This document shows positions 30,291 to 41,109 of a stretch of DNA of 64,000 nucleotides, one piece after another. The stretch's first letter is position 1. Each line of letters opens with the position of its first letter. The translations under genes and the position numbers were made by a program. Under the pieces are notes generated by a model. It was given only the letters and a program-made list of their open reading frames with translations. It was not told the origin of the DNA and did no database searches. Origin of the DNA: Lepidostoma basale (lineage: Eukaryota; Arthropoda; Insecta; Trichoptera; Lepidostomatidae); contig JAHDVF020000493.1 of NCBI GenBank assembly GCA_022606425.2, forward strand, positions 62,001-126,000. The letters run 5' to 3'.

Positions 30291-30395
30291 ATATATATAT
30301 AATAAAACTTCTAGAAAACAGACGATTTCGTTCGTTTTCACTATTTAATATGGATTTTTACATCATTGTTCAAGAAACAATAAATTACCAGGTAT
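30291..30395 (+). mobile_element. J-type arm fragment
   Basis: aataaaacttctagaaaaca, gacgatttcgttcgttttca, atcattgttcaagaaacaat: the arm that accompanies hammerhead-like motifs at 26035-26110. No core motif here. Confidence 0.5.
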
Positions 30396-30411
30396 AGGCA
30401 ATAGCAGATTG

Positions 30412-30620
30412 AATCTTCTTCTTCTCTTTTTAGACCTTTAGTCTGTTCCTGTAGTCAAGCTAGGCCTATCTTGGAAGCTATTCCTCCATCTCTTTGGCGG
30501 TCTTCCGGGGACGTTAGCCAACAGGAATCTGATGAATCACAACGTGTGGGATTCTGTGTTGTCTGCCCCATCTGACAATATCTTTCACCTTGCAGATTTC
30601 GCGGATAGTCGTATGGAATG
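30412..30620 (-). mobile_element. LINE B-type 3' fragment, cut by a SINE
   Basis: Reversed GAA tail (cttcttcttctctttttaga), then gcggtcttccggggacgtta (GRPP region) to the RRI-type segment; ends where SINE-t begins at 30621. Confidence 0.6.
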
Positions 30621-30862
30621 GACGACCTTCGTGGCAGAGTGGTTACGAGCTCTGACTTCCATGCCGAAGGTCCTGGGTTCGATTCCCGGCGATGGCAGTG
30701 TGATTGTCACACTGTCTTTGGTCTGGTGTAGAATTCACGTGACAATAAAATGGCGATAGATTGGCTACCTATCGCATGTCACGAGAATCAATATAATAGC
30801 TAAAAAAAATAAAAATTGTATACAGTAATTGGGTCCAAACGACCTGTTGTGTAAAAAAAAAA
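30621..30862 (+). mobile_element. tRNA-derived SINE (SINE-t), full length
   Basis: The cleanest copy: cgaccttcgtggcagagtgg, ggttcgattcccgg, tgattgtcacactgtctttg, tgacaataaaatggcgatag, atcacgagaatcaatataat-like body, gtatacagtaattgggtcca and an A-rich tail (about 30846-30870). Confidence 0.85.
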
Positions 30863-30879
30863 AAAAAAAAAAGAATGAA

Positions 30880-31310
30880 CGGCCAGCACTTGCAAAAGTG
30901 CATATATTTTTTTAAATATCTCTTTCGAATTGTAATCAATCATTGAACTAATACATTACGTTTACTTATCATACAAAAATAAATAGAGGTCATATACCTT
31001 AAAGGTTATAAACCGCACAACTTGGCAAAAAAATATTCCAAAATGTCCGATAAGTAAACACTTTAACAATAGATGATTAAAAAATATGAAAATCTGTCCT
31101 GACCGATAAAGTGTGAGAGTCAATAGTCGGTAAAAATGTGAAGTCATTTGAGGTCGACGAATTTGAGGACAATGACATGATGAATTCACAAACTATTACA
31201 TTATTGCAACTAGGGCAATGATCCTTCATAAACAGGATAAATCGATTATGAACCTTGTTATTTTTAAGTGATTTTACAGGATATTACCCTTTATGAATGG
31301 AAGTGAACCT
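30880..31310. other. AT-rich spacer
   Basis: No gene. A 75-residue minus frame (30962-31189) has no domain. Confidence 0.4.
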
Positions 31311-31317
31311 TAAAGTC

Positions 31318-31402
31318 GACGGCCTTTGTAACAGAGTGGCAAGAGCTACGCGGCTGCCACACCGAAGATCCCGGGTTCGATTCCCGGAAATAGTATCACT
31401 TT
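31318..31402 (+). mobile_element. tRNA-derived SINE head
   Basis: cggcctttgtaacagagtgg, then gatcccgggttcgattcccg: A and B boxes present, body lost after ggaaatagtatcac. Confidence 0.7.
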
Positions 31403-31429
31403 GCGGTCAGAACATTTATTTTCCCACTT

Positions 31430-31720
31430 GATATTCTTCTTGGTTTTCTTCTGATTGTAAATCTTGCGATCTGTTTATGCAGGATACCAACTTTCTTCCT
31501 GTGATGAAGACGACCAGCCTTCTCTACATCTCTTTGGTGGTCGTCCTGATAGTCGACGGCCCTCTGAAGTCTCGTGCATCACGATATTAGGAATTCTTGC
31601 TGGATCCATTCTCTCGGTGTGGTCCCTCCAGAATCGTCTTCTCTGCCTACTCCATCTCACTATGTCTTCAATTTTGCAGGATTTGCGAATTTCGATTTTG
31701 CGATCGCGATTTTGCGATTG
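31430..31720 (-). mobile_element. LINE C 3' fragment
   Basis: The minus frame 31475-31660 gives RWSRQRRRFWRDHTERMDPA, then LSGRPPKRCREGWSSSSQEE: RTE-like C-terminal module. Ends in ttcttcttgg (reversed purine tail). Sister of 7012-7375. Confidence 0.75.
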
Positions 31721-31869
31721 ATATTATTAAAAGAAAATAATGTTAGGAGTTACCCAACTTGCGGTCAAAAAAATATTTCTAATTTCTGATAGGTTTATTT
31801 AAAATACATATACAGTTTATTCAGATTGTATTATTAATTTTATTTATTATTATTATTATTATTTTTTTT

Positions 31870-32098
31870 TTTCGTATACAACAGATTGCTTGAACCCAAT
31901 TACTGTATCCAATTTATTTTAGCTATTATATTGATTTTTATGACATGTGATAGTTAGCCAATCTATCGCCATTTTATTGTCACTTGAATTCTACACCAGA
32001 CCAAAGACAGTGTGACAATCACACTGTCATTGCCGGGAATCGAACCCGGGACCTTCGGTAAGGAAGTCAGAGCTCTTACCATTCTGCCACGAAGGTCG
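31870..32098 (-). mobile_element. tRNA-derived SINE (SINE-t)
   Basis: Minus-strand head ccttcgtggcagaatggtaa, ggttcgattcccggcaatga B box, body tgattgtcacactgtctttg, 3' end near ttgggttcaagcaatctgtt, preceded by an (ATT)n run. Confidence 0.85.
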
Positions 32099-32409
32099 AA
32101 GTTGTAATATTTTACCTACATATCTAATTATTTATTCAACTTTTTTTTAATATAAGCTTGGAATTTTAACCTAAAACCCACCCACCTACGCGTAGATGGG
32201 TAGGTTTAACAAGAAAGAAAACTAGGATGGAGGGAAATTTGACCATTATTTTTATCTACCTGATGATTTATTTTATTATTATAAAGTTTATTCTTGATCG
32301 CAAGTGAGATCACCCCTGACATTTTTTGTATTTTATCATATTTATTGACCGCAAGTGGGGCGAAAATTGTTCCGACCGCAAATGGCATGATCGCAAGTGG
32401 ATCGCAAGT

Positions 32410-33090
32410 CCTTCGTCGTGTCCCGACTAGATTACTGCAATGAAGTCTACGCCAACATCCCCAAACAGCAAACAAATAAACTCCAGTAGCATTCAATGCA
32501 ACAGCAAGACTGATAAGGGGGGTGCCAAAGAGTTGTCACATAACACAGCATCTTAAGGAGCTCCACTGGCTGAAATGTCCAGAAAGGATACAATACAAGC
32601 TCTGCTGGACGGTCTATAAAGCGTTGCATGGAATGGCACAGCTTATATATCTGAACTCTGCATCTACGAGAACCTGAATGCTAGACAGTCTACACTGCGA
32701 TCAACTAAGTCTTCTGCGATCGGTAGATTGACTGTGCCAAAGCGCTGTCCAAGCACAAACTTTGGCGACCGAGCCTTCGCGGTAGCCGGCCGCGGCCCTT
32801 CAGCCTGGAACAGCCTTCCAGTAGACCTTAAGTGCATTGAGAATCAATCAGAGTTTAGATCGAGACTCAAAACGCACCTTTTCAAATTATCATTTGCTGA
32901 CAGGAAGGGCTGATCGACTTCGTCAGGTGCAGCCCTCATACTAAATATGTTTATTATTATTGTTATTATTATTTTTATTATTATTATTATTATTATTATC
33001 TAGTTGATAAAACGGAGCATCTTCTACAGCGCCCTTGAGATGAGTAATTCATAAAAATGGCGCTCTATAAATTATCCAATTTATTATTAT
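32410..33090 (+). mobile_element. LINE H 3' fragment (CR1/L2-like)
   Basis: Starts SRLDYCNEVYANIP, followed by frameshifts. The frame 32728-32913 then gives MTVPKRCPSTNFGDRAFAVA, SAWNSLPVDLKCI and FRSRLKTHLFKLSF stop: the classical last module of CR1/L2 polyproteins. An (ATT)n array (about 32945-32999) and a sequence ending gcgctctataaattat form the 3' end. Confidence 0.75.
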
Positions 33091-33139
33091 TATAAGTGAA
33101 AAGACACAATTCCCGGCGAAAGCAGTGTGATTGTCACAA

Positions 33140-33745
33140 TGCCTTCCTTTTTAATTTTAGTAAAATTAAATGCATTCAAAACGCTGTGGATATAAATGCA
33201 AGTTCACTCATGCATTATTTGACGGAAGTTTGAAGTCGTTAATTATATTTCAGGTCATTAAAGTTAATTGTTACAAGTAAGATCAAGCATATTAATTTTT
33301 ATGTTACAATGTTTATTTACGTCGGCGCTAATTTTATACACAATATATGTATAATATACGAGTATACTCGTATCTCTCCACTTTTGCAAATCTAAAATTT
33401 GGGTAACCATAACTCGCTAGTTATTAGTATTATATTATATTTTATGGGAATGACATGTTTCGCCCTTCTAAGGCATTATCAAATGTGACGAAACTTCAAC
33501 TCGTTGCAGTTAATATACACTAGTAAATGGGGCAGAATGGTAATTAACGAAAATTGATGTGACTTTATACAGTTTAACAAGTAGGGGTAGGTCCAGAAAT
33601 ATTAGAAAGTGTTTCTTTGAAAGATATTTTATGACAATGATTTCATAATAAGGGGATATGATATTAAATAAATCAAAAATTAGTTATTTGAGGTAGGACG
33701 AAATAAAGTGTTTCTAAGAAAATTATATTTTTACAAATGGTTTAC
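33140..33745. other. AT-rich spacer with one decayed hammerhead-like motif
   Basis: Minus strand near 33448-33480 reads gaTAATGCC-ttagaa-GGGC-GAA-ACATGT-C, keeping GAA-ACATGT-C but not the CTGANGA core. Nothing else recognised. Confidence 0.35.
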
Positions 33746-34066
33746 AAATGATTATACGAGTACATATTTCACTTGGACATATGGAACGAATGGATGAGGG
33801 AAGAATGGTTAAAAAGATATATACAAGTAGTGTGAATCGGAAAAGAAGTCGAGGAAGGCCAAGGAAGACATGGCATGACCAAATTAATCAATTACTGAAA
33901 GGCGGCCATGTTCGAAGTAGTAACAATCGACGAGCGTGCATGTCACGATGAGTGAATGTTAAAGAGACGCGATAATTATGTCAGGATAGAACAATGTGGC
34001 GATCCATCCTCTCTGCCTACCCCTCCGGGGAAACTGCGTGATGGTTAATTAGTTAGTTAGTGAGTT
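33745..34066 (+). mobile_element. LINE A 3' fragment
   Basis: LGHMERMDEGRMVKKIYTSS, GRPRKTWHDQINQLLKGGHV, then decayed codons, hairpin cccctccgggg and gttaattagttagttag. Same subfamily as 24575-25490. Confidence 0.85.
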
Positions 34067-34165
34067 AGGCATCTATTGAGAACAGGTAAAATATAATATA
34101 TAATACCAGGAACACATTGTTCGATTTTATGAATACAAGATACTCTCCAAAGTCAAGAGGCCCAC
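34067..34165 (-). mobile_element. LINE G 3'-end fragment
   Basis: ggcatctattgagaacaggt, taccaggaacacatt: reversed untranslated end of LINE G, without its terminal repeat and coding part. Confidence 0.55.
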
Positions 34166-34344
34166 ACTCCGGGCCACACAAATCATGCCCCTGCATAAAC
34201 CAACAACCCACTAAATCACCTTCCATCAATGTTCCCATCAGACGTAAGAGGAAAAGCCACAAGAGCTGAACCTCTGTAAGCCAGAAGATCCAAGTCCAAA
34301 TCCAAGTGCTCTTTCTTACTTTGAATGTGGACTACTTTTAAGGG

Positions 34345-34785
34345 GTACTACTTCTTCTTCTTCTTCTCTCTTCTTGTAGACCTATGTGGTCTGTTCTCCA
34401 GAGTGTTGCTCCACCTGTGGGGTAGATTCCCAGCTGTCCTTCCATCTTTTAGGAGGTCTTCCACGAGGACGAGTCCCATGAGGTTGATTATGTAATACGA
34501 TATAGGGGAGTCTGGTGGTGTCCATTCTTTGAACATGACCGTACCAGTCCCTTTTTCGCTGTCCCCTCCATCTTATAATGTCTTCAATATCTCTCTTATT
34601 CTGGTGTTCCTCACGCGATCCCTCAGTGTCTTGCCTACTATCGTCCTCAGTGTCTTCATTTCGGAAGTCCTCAAAACTTGTTTGGTCTTTACTGTGTCTG
34701 CCCTTGCTTCGACGCCATAAGTTATTATTGGTCTTACGCATGCTTTATAGATTCTCATCTTACTCTTAAATGGCCATGTCTTTGT
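34345..34785 (-). mobile_element. LINE B 3' fragment
   Basis: Reversed GAA tail (ttcttcttcttctctcttct). Minus translation has KDWYGHVQRMD-like KRDWYGHVQRMDTTRLP and RPRGRPPKRWKDSWES, and upstream ITYGVEARADTVKTKQVLRT, TLRDRVRNTRIRE in another frame. One frameshift separates the halves. Confidence 0.75.
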
Positions 34786-34829
34786 AGTACCCCTTTCCTT
34801 TGAAAAACAAAACAATGGGGTACTATAAT

Positions 34830-34960
34830 CATGCAAAATATCATCCCCCTTGTTAGATATCTTTTTGAATGCTTCATATATTTTTAATACCAAGACTTGC
34901 AGATTTTCTATACTGTCAGTACAGCATCGTTTGCTTGTACTAATAAAATATAAAGTTGTC
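34830..34960 (-). mobile_element. LINE A RT-region scrap
   Basis: gcttcatatatttttaatac, caagacttgcagattttcta, ctgtcagtacagcatcgttt: minus-strand ALVS.MYE..-type and DDAV-like positions of LINE A, badly decayed. Confidence 0.5.
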
Positions 34961-34999
34961 GTTGGTAGTCGAAAGGTCACCAGATTTCACCATGGCTGT

Positions 35000-35950
35000 A
35001 CGTTCATACTGAAACTGCAGTGGCAACCAGCGTCACTAATGTTATTGCCGATCTTATCAAAGCTGGCCTCTTACAAAATTTGACTTCAAATTTGCATTAA
35101 TCGTAGGTGCACTGTGCAACGATGCATTATATTTTTAGCATAAACTCATAACTGGTAACTTAACAAAGATATTTCACGACGGGTGTCCAATATTTTGAAT
35201 GTTCAAATCCCGCGTATTCCTTTTTTATATTTATTTGAAAATAGAATAAATGCGGCGCAAATTAATGTTTGGCAATACCTTTTTGGATATTGTCCATTCG
35301 GGAGTACCAGCCCGAAGGCTATTGCTTCCCTACATGTTGGAAATTTCTTTCTTGGATGTTGAGGTTGGATTGTGAGGGGAGGGTTACTTGGAGGATGTAG
35401 TGGGTTAGTACATTTGAACTTACTACCCGGGTAGGAAGTGTAAAGGGGTCGAGGATGGCCTTGGACAGGGTCCGAAGTCTTGGGTGGATTGGTTCTGGAT
35501 ACCAAACAGGGTGGGATAGTAATGGTTAAAAGGACAGGTTTGGGGCATGTGTCTTTTGAGTAAACAGCGGGTCGTCAGCGATGGCGGCGGCGGGGCAGAA
35601 TAGTATATTTATTTGAATTTGGAACAAATGCGATGCAGACGAATGTTTTGCATTACCTGCACGATCGAATGCCGAACTCCGATAAAAGATAAAATTGTAT
35701 CATAGATAAGACGTGTATGAAAAAAATCCCGAATACCTGAACTTCTGATGCAGGGTATCGGATGCATGTCTATGTTGCCCGAAAAGTTCCTTTGGAGAAA
35801 AATATCATACGGCGTTTAACCAAGGGCACATTCTATAAGGACTAAACAAGTATTGAGAACTCCCGAGATGAATACACTGAGAACTATGACAGTCAAAACT
35901 ATAATTTTTAAATGCTTTTTTAATTTCTAAAATTGCTCAAACTTATGTTT
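35000..35950. other. Unidentified stretch with a GC-richer core
   Basis: 35290-35560 is G-rich on the plus strand, with a 100-residue Pro-rich minus frame (35203-35505) showing no recognised domain. Two related phrases (ttatttgaaaatagaataaatgcggcg near 35230 and ttatttgaatttggaacaaatgcgatg near 35610) hint at an unknown repeat. Confidence 0.3.
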
Positions 35951-35957
35951 CTATTAT

Positions 35958-36590
35958 ACTAACTAACTAACTTACCATCACGTAACGCCACACTGTTCTG
36001 TCCGGACATACTTCTCTCGCTTCCTCTACATTCACACATCTTGTCATGCACGCACGTCAATTTTTCCGACTCCTCACGAGACCGACATTCAATATTTGAT
36101 TGATTTGATCATGCCACGTTTTCCTCGGCCTTCCTCTATTTCAAGCTCCGTTCACGCCGTTTACATATACCATCTTTACCATTCTGTCTTCACTCATTCT
36201 TTCCATGTGTCCAAACCATCTTAATGACCCTTTCCTTATTTTGTTCATAACACTTTCATTCGCACCACATTCACTTCTTATACTTGCATTTGTCACTCTA
36301 TCATATACAGATTTGCCATACATTCGTCTTAGAGATCTCATTTCTTCTGCATTTATTCTACTTTCATCCTTCTTTTGCCAGTTCCATGTTTCACTTACAT
36401 ACATAAGGGTAGGCACAAGAACACCATTGTGCACTGCCATCTTAGCTTTTTTGGATAGACTATTGTTTGCGATGACAACTTTAAGTGCACCATTTATTTT
36501 GTTGCTTGCCCCAACCCTTCTTTCAATATCCTTCCCAACCTCCCATCCTTTGTAAACATACTTCCCAAATACACCAATTCATCCACTTTC
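35958..36590 (-). mobile_element. LINE A 3' fragment
   Basis: The minus frame 36141-36440 gives LVPTLMYVSETWNWQKKDES, MRSLRRMYGKSVYDRVTNAS, RKGSLRWFGHMERMSEDRM. The hairpin and stop region at the 3' end are deleted (tcaccatcacg|taacgcc). Upstream it reads into the FVYLGSMF-type region with a frameshift. Confidence 0.8.
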
Positions 36591-36599
36591 AAAATTTAT

Positions 36600-36790
36600 G
36601 TTCCTATTATTAACATACAAAATCTGTCAGATCATGTAAATAATATTTTAAATATATATCTTTATATGTATAATTTATCACTGAAGAAGGTTGGTTGTCG
36701 GAAAAATGTCTAGGTAATTTTTTTTTTTTTAGTGTGTAAGTGTTGTATATACAAAGTACCTATATAAAAAATTAAAAAGATAAATAATAC
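36600..36790 (+). mobile_element. J-type element fragment
   Basis: ctgtcagatcatgtaaataa, then ctgaagaaggttggttgtcg with gaaaaatgtc (36680-36710): a decayed hammerhead-like core in which stem II and the palindrome are both damaged. The arm ends agtgttgtatatacaaagta as at 18950. Confidence 0.5.
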
Positions 36791-36850
36791 TATTTTAATT
36801 GTAACTTTAAGTAAGCGAATAGTTTTAGTATTTGTCTATTGTTATATTCT

Positions 36851-37625
36851 GCGAAATGGACTGATGATGAATGTTAATAAGTCCAAAGTAATGATTTTTG
36901 AAAAAGAAGAAATCATGACAGTCTGCAACATTAGCGTGAATGGTGAAAATTTGGAGCAAGTAGTTAAGTTCGTGTATTTAGGTAGTATGTTTACAAGAGA
37001 TGGGCGAGTGGAGAGGGATATTGAAAGAAGGGTTGGGGCAGGCAACAAAGTGAATGGTGCACTTAAAGTTGTCATCGCAAACAAAAACCTATCCAAAAAA
37101 ACTAGAATGGCAGTGCACAATGGTGTTCTTTTACCAACCCTAATGTATGGAAGCGAAGCACGGAACTGGCAAAAGAAGGATGAAAGTAGAATAAATGCAG
37201 TAGAAATGAGATCTCTAAGACGAATGTGTGGATACTCTGTGTATGATAGAGTGTCGAGTGAAAATATTAGAAGTGAATGTGGTGCGAATGATGGTGTTAT
37301 GAACAAAATAATGCAAGGATTATTAAGTTGGTTTGGACATATGGAAAGAATGAATGAAGAAAGAATGGTAAAAAAATTATATGTTAACGATGGTAATGGA
37401 ACCAGAAATAATGGAAGACCGAGGAAAACGTGGCACTATCAAATAAATCAAATATTGAATGTCGGCCATGTTGGGAGTCAGAGAAATCGACGCGCGTGCA
37501 TGACACGATGCATGAATGTTGAGGAAGCGAGAGAAATATGTCAGGAAAGAAAAATGTGGCAGTCCATTCTTTCTGCCTAGCCCTTCGGGGAGATAGCGTG
37601 ATGGTTAGTTAATTAGTTAGTTAAA
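36851..37625 (+). mobile_element. LINE A 3' fragment, well preserved
   Basis: 5' truncated after the YADD box, otherwise complete to the hairpin gcccttcgggg and a gttagttaattagttag tail. Confidence 0.9.
36864..37580 (+). CDS. LINE A polyprotein C-terminal part (open frame)
   Basis: 238 residues without interruption: MMNVNKSKVMIFEKEE, FVYLGSMFTRDGRVERDIER, LMYGSEARNWQKKDESRINA, MRSLRRMCGYSVYDRVSSEN, WFGHMERMNEERMVKKLYVN, GRPRKTWHYQINQILNVGHV. It stops at a TAG one residue or so before the usual PFGETA end (ctgcctagcccttcg). No catalytic residues are included, so no enzyme activity is expected. Confidence 0.75.
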   Translation: MMNVNKSKVMIFEKEEIMTVCNISVNGENLEQVVKFVYLGSMFTRDGRVERDIERRVGAGNKVNGALKVVIANKNLSKKTRMAVHNGVLLPTLMYGSEARNWQKKDESRINAVEMRSLRRMCGYSVYDRVSSENIRSECGANDGVMNKIMQGLLSWFGHMERMNEERMVKKLYVNDGNGTRNNGRPRKTWHYQINQILNVGHVGSQRNRRACMTRCMNVEEAREICQERKMWQSILSA

Positions 37626-37737
37626 TTCTGTGGGGCGTATATTTTTATTTATTTATTGTATTGTAGAGTTTTTTCGTTTTTATAAAGAATTTTGACAGGT
37701 GTAAAAATAAATTTTTCATTTGTTCCAATGACAATTT

Positions 37738-38738
37738 AAATAATTTCATTAATATTACTTTTAAGTTCTTGCTGGTTAAGTGCCTAATTACAGATAATTT
37801 AAAAAACGGTGGATACGTGTAACATAAATGAAATAAACACAAAAGTCCGGATCGTCCATGTCAACATGTGCAACATCGAAAAAAACATTATGTGCTAAAT
37901 TAAAAAAACGGTGGATACGTGGAACATAAAATAAATAGACAATTTGTGCACCATCTAAAAAGAACAATTTGTGTTAAATTATATTTATATTTGTTTTAGA
38001 TTTTTTTGTGGGTGTTGGACGATCGAAGTGTGCGCGGGAGATGCCTATTGGTGGCGATGAGGTTCACAACCCATCACACCGCGTCTCCCGCGGGCGAAAA
38101 GAGAAGGATGAAGTGCCGCATCAGGTTCAGAAAAAATTTCTGAGGTATCTCTACATGAAGGAGTATGGTAGCTATCCATGGCTCTATCCCACAACGTTTC
38201 TTTTGGGAATGTTGGGGTCTAATTCTCTGCAGCTTCGAAGAGACGGGTTTCTCATAACCCATTTCTTTAGGCTTATCAGGGGATATTTTGAAAACTCAGC
38301 CGTGCTGGAGGGTGTAGGTCTTTTTGTTCCAGACAGATATCTCCGACAGCGCCAGCATAGATTGTTTTACCTATCCGCCGCTAGAACCAACCTGGCTCTG
38401 GTGACACCGGTGGGAAGAGCAATCAATCTGCTGAACGCGGTCTCTTCGGAAATCGACGTCTTTCATATCAGTGAAAGTACGTTCAGAAGGCAAATACTCT
38501 TAATTCTGGAGGGTATCCTGTCTTCCTAATGTTCAACCATCTCTCATGCGTTTCTGGTAGTATATTATTATTTTACCAATATATTATTTTACCTGTTCTC
38601 AATAGATGCCTTAAAAATTAATTTTGTAATGTCTATTGATGAAATGAAATAAACTGAAACTGAACTGAAACTAAAAGTGTGACAGTTCATTCTTTCTGCC
38701 TACCCTTTCGGGGAGACGGCGTGATGGTTAGTTAGTTA
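37738..38738 (+). mobile_element. SINE-A copy split by a LINE G insertion
   Basis: 5' half 37738-38125: AT-rich head shared with 15866 (ttaagttcttgctggttaag, ggatacgtggaacataaa) with an extra internal repeat of aaaaaacggtggatacgtg, then the hairpin block gtgcgcgggagatgcctatt ... cgtctcccgcgggcg. 3' half 38670-38738: aaaagtgtgacagttcattc, hairpin, gtgatggttagttag. LINE G lies between. Confidence 0.75.
38126..38668 (+). mobile_element. LINE G 3' fragment inserted in SINE-A
   Basis: Open frame from VQKKFLRYLYMKEYGSYPWL to EGILSS, stop at 38529. It starts at the same internal nucleotide as the copy at 27905 (gttcagaaaaaatttctgag), so both share one 5' truncation point. Ends atgaaatgaaataaactgaa. 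Confidence 0.85.
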
Positions 38739-38783
38739 GAGTTTGGGTCCAAAATAGTAGTAATGTCTATGCGCATAAGAAGT

Positions 38784-38832
38784 TTTTGGCAACACATCAT
38801 CACGTCATTTTAAAAATGGCGTGATGTTGTGT
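38784..38832. repeat. Short inverted repeat
   Basis: aacacatcatcacg ... cgtgatgttgtgtt, 14-bp arms with one mismatch, about 20-nt AT loop. Confidence 0.6.
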
Positions 38833-39197
38833 TGTTATCTTTTTTTTAGTATCATTGTTGGCGAGCCTTTTTCCTTATCGCACTTGTAAAACTTTCAGAG
38901 AGCGTACGAGATACGAGCATATAATATTGTTATTATTATTAGTTCTGGGTAGCCAGTAACCGCATTATTATTGACCTCAATAATCTCTTTGTTTCCCTAA
39001 CACGTGTTGACATTGTCGCTATTGCGCAATTAGTTGATTAATTACTAACTTTAGGAACGTGTTTTGTCACAGATTGCGTTAACCAACCCATAACGGACGA
39101 TATGTTTAAGCAGTTAAGGACGATACAGTGACAAGATTTTATTTAATTTTTAAAAATACATAATACCTACCAAGGATAAATCCTCTTTTACAACATT

Positions 39198-39335
39198 TTG
39201 AATGTATACAAATACTTGTAGACAAATACTGGATTTTACCCATTGCGGGTTATCATTTTAAGGATTAATTGTAATAATTGTCACCCGCAATGGGTAAAAT
39301 CCAGTATTCGCCTACAAGTATTTGTATAAATTGAC
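39198..39335. mobile_element. MITE-1 deletion derivative
   Basis: Both ends of MITE-1 joined with little interior: gtatacaaatacttgtagac, tggattttacccattgcggg ... cccgcaatgggtaaaatcca, ctacaagtatttgtata. Arms pair over about 50 bp. Confidence 0.7.
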
Positions 39336-39610
39336 CCTTTCCTTATTTTGTTCATACGTTTTCATTCGCACCACATTCACTTCTTATACTTGCATTTGTC
39401 ACTCTATCATATACAGATTTGCCAGACTCGTCTTAGAGATCTCATTTCTACCGCATTTATTCTACTTTCATCCTTCTTTTGCCAGTTCCATGCTTCACTT
39501 CCATACATAAGGGTCGGCATCAGAACACCATTTATGCACTGCCATCTTAGCTTTTTTGGGTAGGCTTTTAAGTTTGCGATGACAACTTTAAGTGCAACTT
39601 TAATGACAAC
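39336..39610 (-). mobile_element. LINE A internal fragment
   Basis: Minus strand carries the NKIRKGS, ECGANE-like, YDRVTNAS and LMYGSEAWNWQKKDES segments. Both 5' and 3' ends are missing; the first base follows the MITE-1 end immediately. Confidence 0.75.
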
Positions 39611-39689
39611 TTTAATAATGCCTTAAACAGGCAAAATATGTTATTCCCATTAAGTATAATAAGACGTCTAGAAAACCGACGTTTTCATG

Positions 39690-39860
39690 TATCAAATTTT
39701 TGGATGTTGTATATATGCTACAATGTAACAGCACACTTCATATTTTTTAGTTCAATCTACACTTGCGCCTGCTATTAAGATTGGATTAAGAATTAAGCAG
39801 AAGATCTTTATTAACGCAATGTGAAAGGCTACCGCCATTAACGTATTGCTAGATAATGCC
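39690..39860. mobile_element. MITE-1 interior fragment
   Basis: gttgtatatatgctacaatg, aatctacacttgcgcc, aagcagaagatctttattaa and cgcaatgtgaaaggct match 60640-60790. Confidence 0.6.
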
Positions 39861-39917
39861 TGGAGATGTCTCACCAATTTTTATGCTAATTGTAACTTGG
39901 ACCAGTTTTTTTACAAT

Positions 39918-40206
39918 AAGATGGTTTGGACACATGGAAAGAATGAGTGAAGACAGAATGGTAAAGAAGATATATGTAAACGGCGTGAACGGAGCTAGAA
40001 AAAGAGGAAGGCCTAGGAAAAAGTGCCATGAACAAATAAATCAAATATTAAATGTCGGTCACGTGAGGGGTCGGAGAAATCGACGTGCGTGCATGACAAG
40101 ATGTATGAATGTAGAGGAACCGAGAGAAGTTTACCAAGAGAGAACAGTGTGGCGTTCCATTCTTTCTGCCGATCCCTTCGGGGAGACGGCGTGATGGTTA
40201 GTTAGT
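39918..40206 (+). mobile_element. LINE A 3' fragment
   Basis: In frame IRWFGHMERMSEDRMVKKIY, GARKRGRPRKKCHEQINQIL, MNVEEPREVYQERTVW, ADPFGETA stop at 40194, followed by gttagttagtt. Preceded by about 60 bp of unrelated open frame. Confidence 0.85.
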
Positions 40207-40380
40207 TATTTAAGGCATTAAGTGTACCAATTTATAGCCAGTTTAACCGACTGTTAAAAATAATTGAAAACGTTTGATAATGCTTTAGACAGGCAAAGTT
40301 GTCATTCACATAAAATTTAATAAAACTTCTAGAAAACAGACGTTTCGTTTCGTATTAATTATTTAATATTGTTATGCATT
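40207..40380 (+). mobile_element. J-type arm fragment
   Basis: cgtttgataatgctttagac, acttctagaaaacagacgtt, aattatttaatattg: the arm found next to hammerhead-like cores. The core itself is too decayed to call. Confidence 0.45.
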
Positions 40381-40870
40381 TTAGTCTGGAGGTGTTCGCA
40401 CCCTACGGTAGAAAGGCAAAAAACCATTTTTAACGGTCACTGAGAAACTTTCCCGTCTCGCTCACTCCTATTGCACGCCAGGCATGGGGGAAAGGATGAG
40501 ACGGATAATCAACGTCCCGACAGGTAGGCCTAAACCCGATCGTCCACAATGGACAAGCTCCCACTCGTTCAGCACACCTGTTGAAGCAGGTTGAAACTTG
40601 CACTGATTTCAAAAGATTCGGTTGACGTTTTTTTGTTTTGTTCTAAACTCTATTTTTAAAACCGAGTAATTTAATCGTTACATCTTAACGGTTGAAAACC
40701 AAAATGGTGAACATAAAAAAACAGTTTCGTTTAAAGCACTTTATTTGTGGTGTGCATTATTAAATATAATATTAATACACTTTTAATTTGTTTTTAACCA
40801 CTTTATTTTTTAAATAGAGCATTGTTTTGGCCGAAACACTATGAAAATATTTTAACATTTTATAACTGTT
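40381..40870. other. Unidentified sequence
   Basis: 40385-40615 is of mixed composition with a 60-residue minus frame. No family recognised. 40690-40870 is AT-rich. Confidence 0.3.
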
Positions 40871-40874
40871 AATT

Positions 40875-41060
40875 CAAAAACTTTGTTTTATATCACAAAT
40901 TGTATTTATTTTACTTTACGACAGCTGTTTCATTTTTTATATATTTGACATTTGATATATATTTTTGTAACACCTGATGATGTCAACATTGGTTGATGAA
41001 ACAGCTGTCGTAAAGTAAAATAAATACAGTTTGTGATATAAAACAAAGTTTTTGAATAAT
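40875..41060. mobile_element. Inverted-repeat element with hammerhead-like motif
   Basis: Outer arms aactttgttttatatcac, tttattttactttacgacag on the left and their reverse complements on the right (cgtaaagtaaaataaataca, gtgatataaaacaaagtttt). The right side carries the full motif at 40974-41009. A nearly identical segment in reverse orientation is at 57355-57500. Confidence 0.7.
40974..41009 (+). ncRNA. Hammerhead-ribozyme-like motif (ACAGCTGT type)
   Basis: CTGATGA, extra T, stem II GTCAAC-attg-GTTGAT (6 bp with one G.T), GAA, palindrome ACAGCTGT (loopless stem III of 4 bp), then C. Matches the hammerhead consensus at every conserved position except the inserted T. Confidence 0.65.
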
Positions 41061-41077
41061 TTTATTTTTTAACAAGC

Positions 41078-41109
41078 AAACGGTTTCGCTCCCACCTGAA
41101 GTTCGTCAG
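41078..41109 (-). ncRNA. Decayed hammerhead-like motif
   Basis: Minus strand CTGACGA-A-CTTC-aggtg-GGAG-c-GAA-ACCGTT: core present, stem II with a G.T pair, terminal palindrome broken. Confidence 0.35.

Noticed and set aside
35203..35505. 100-residue Pro-rich minus frame as a host gene
   Set aside because: No domain, no splice context, and it lies on a G-rich low-complexity stretch.
38008..38529. 173-residue protein starting at 38008
   Set aside because: The first ~39 residues are translated SINE-A sequence fused by chance to the LINE G frame.
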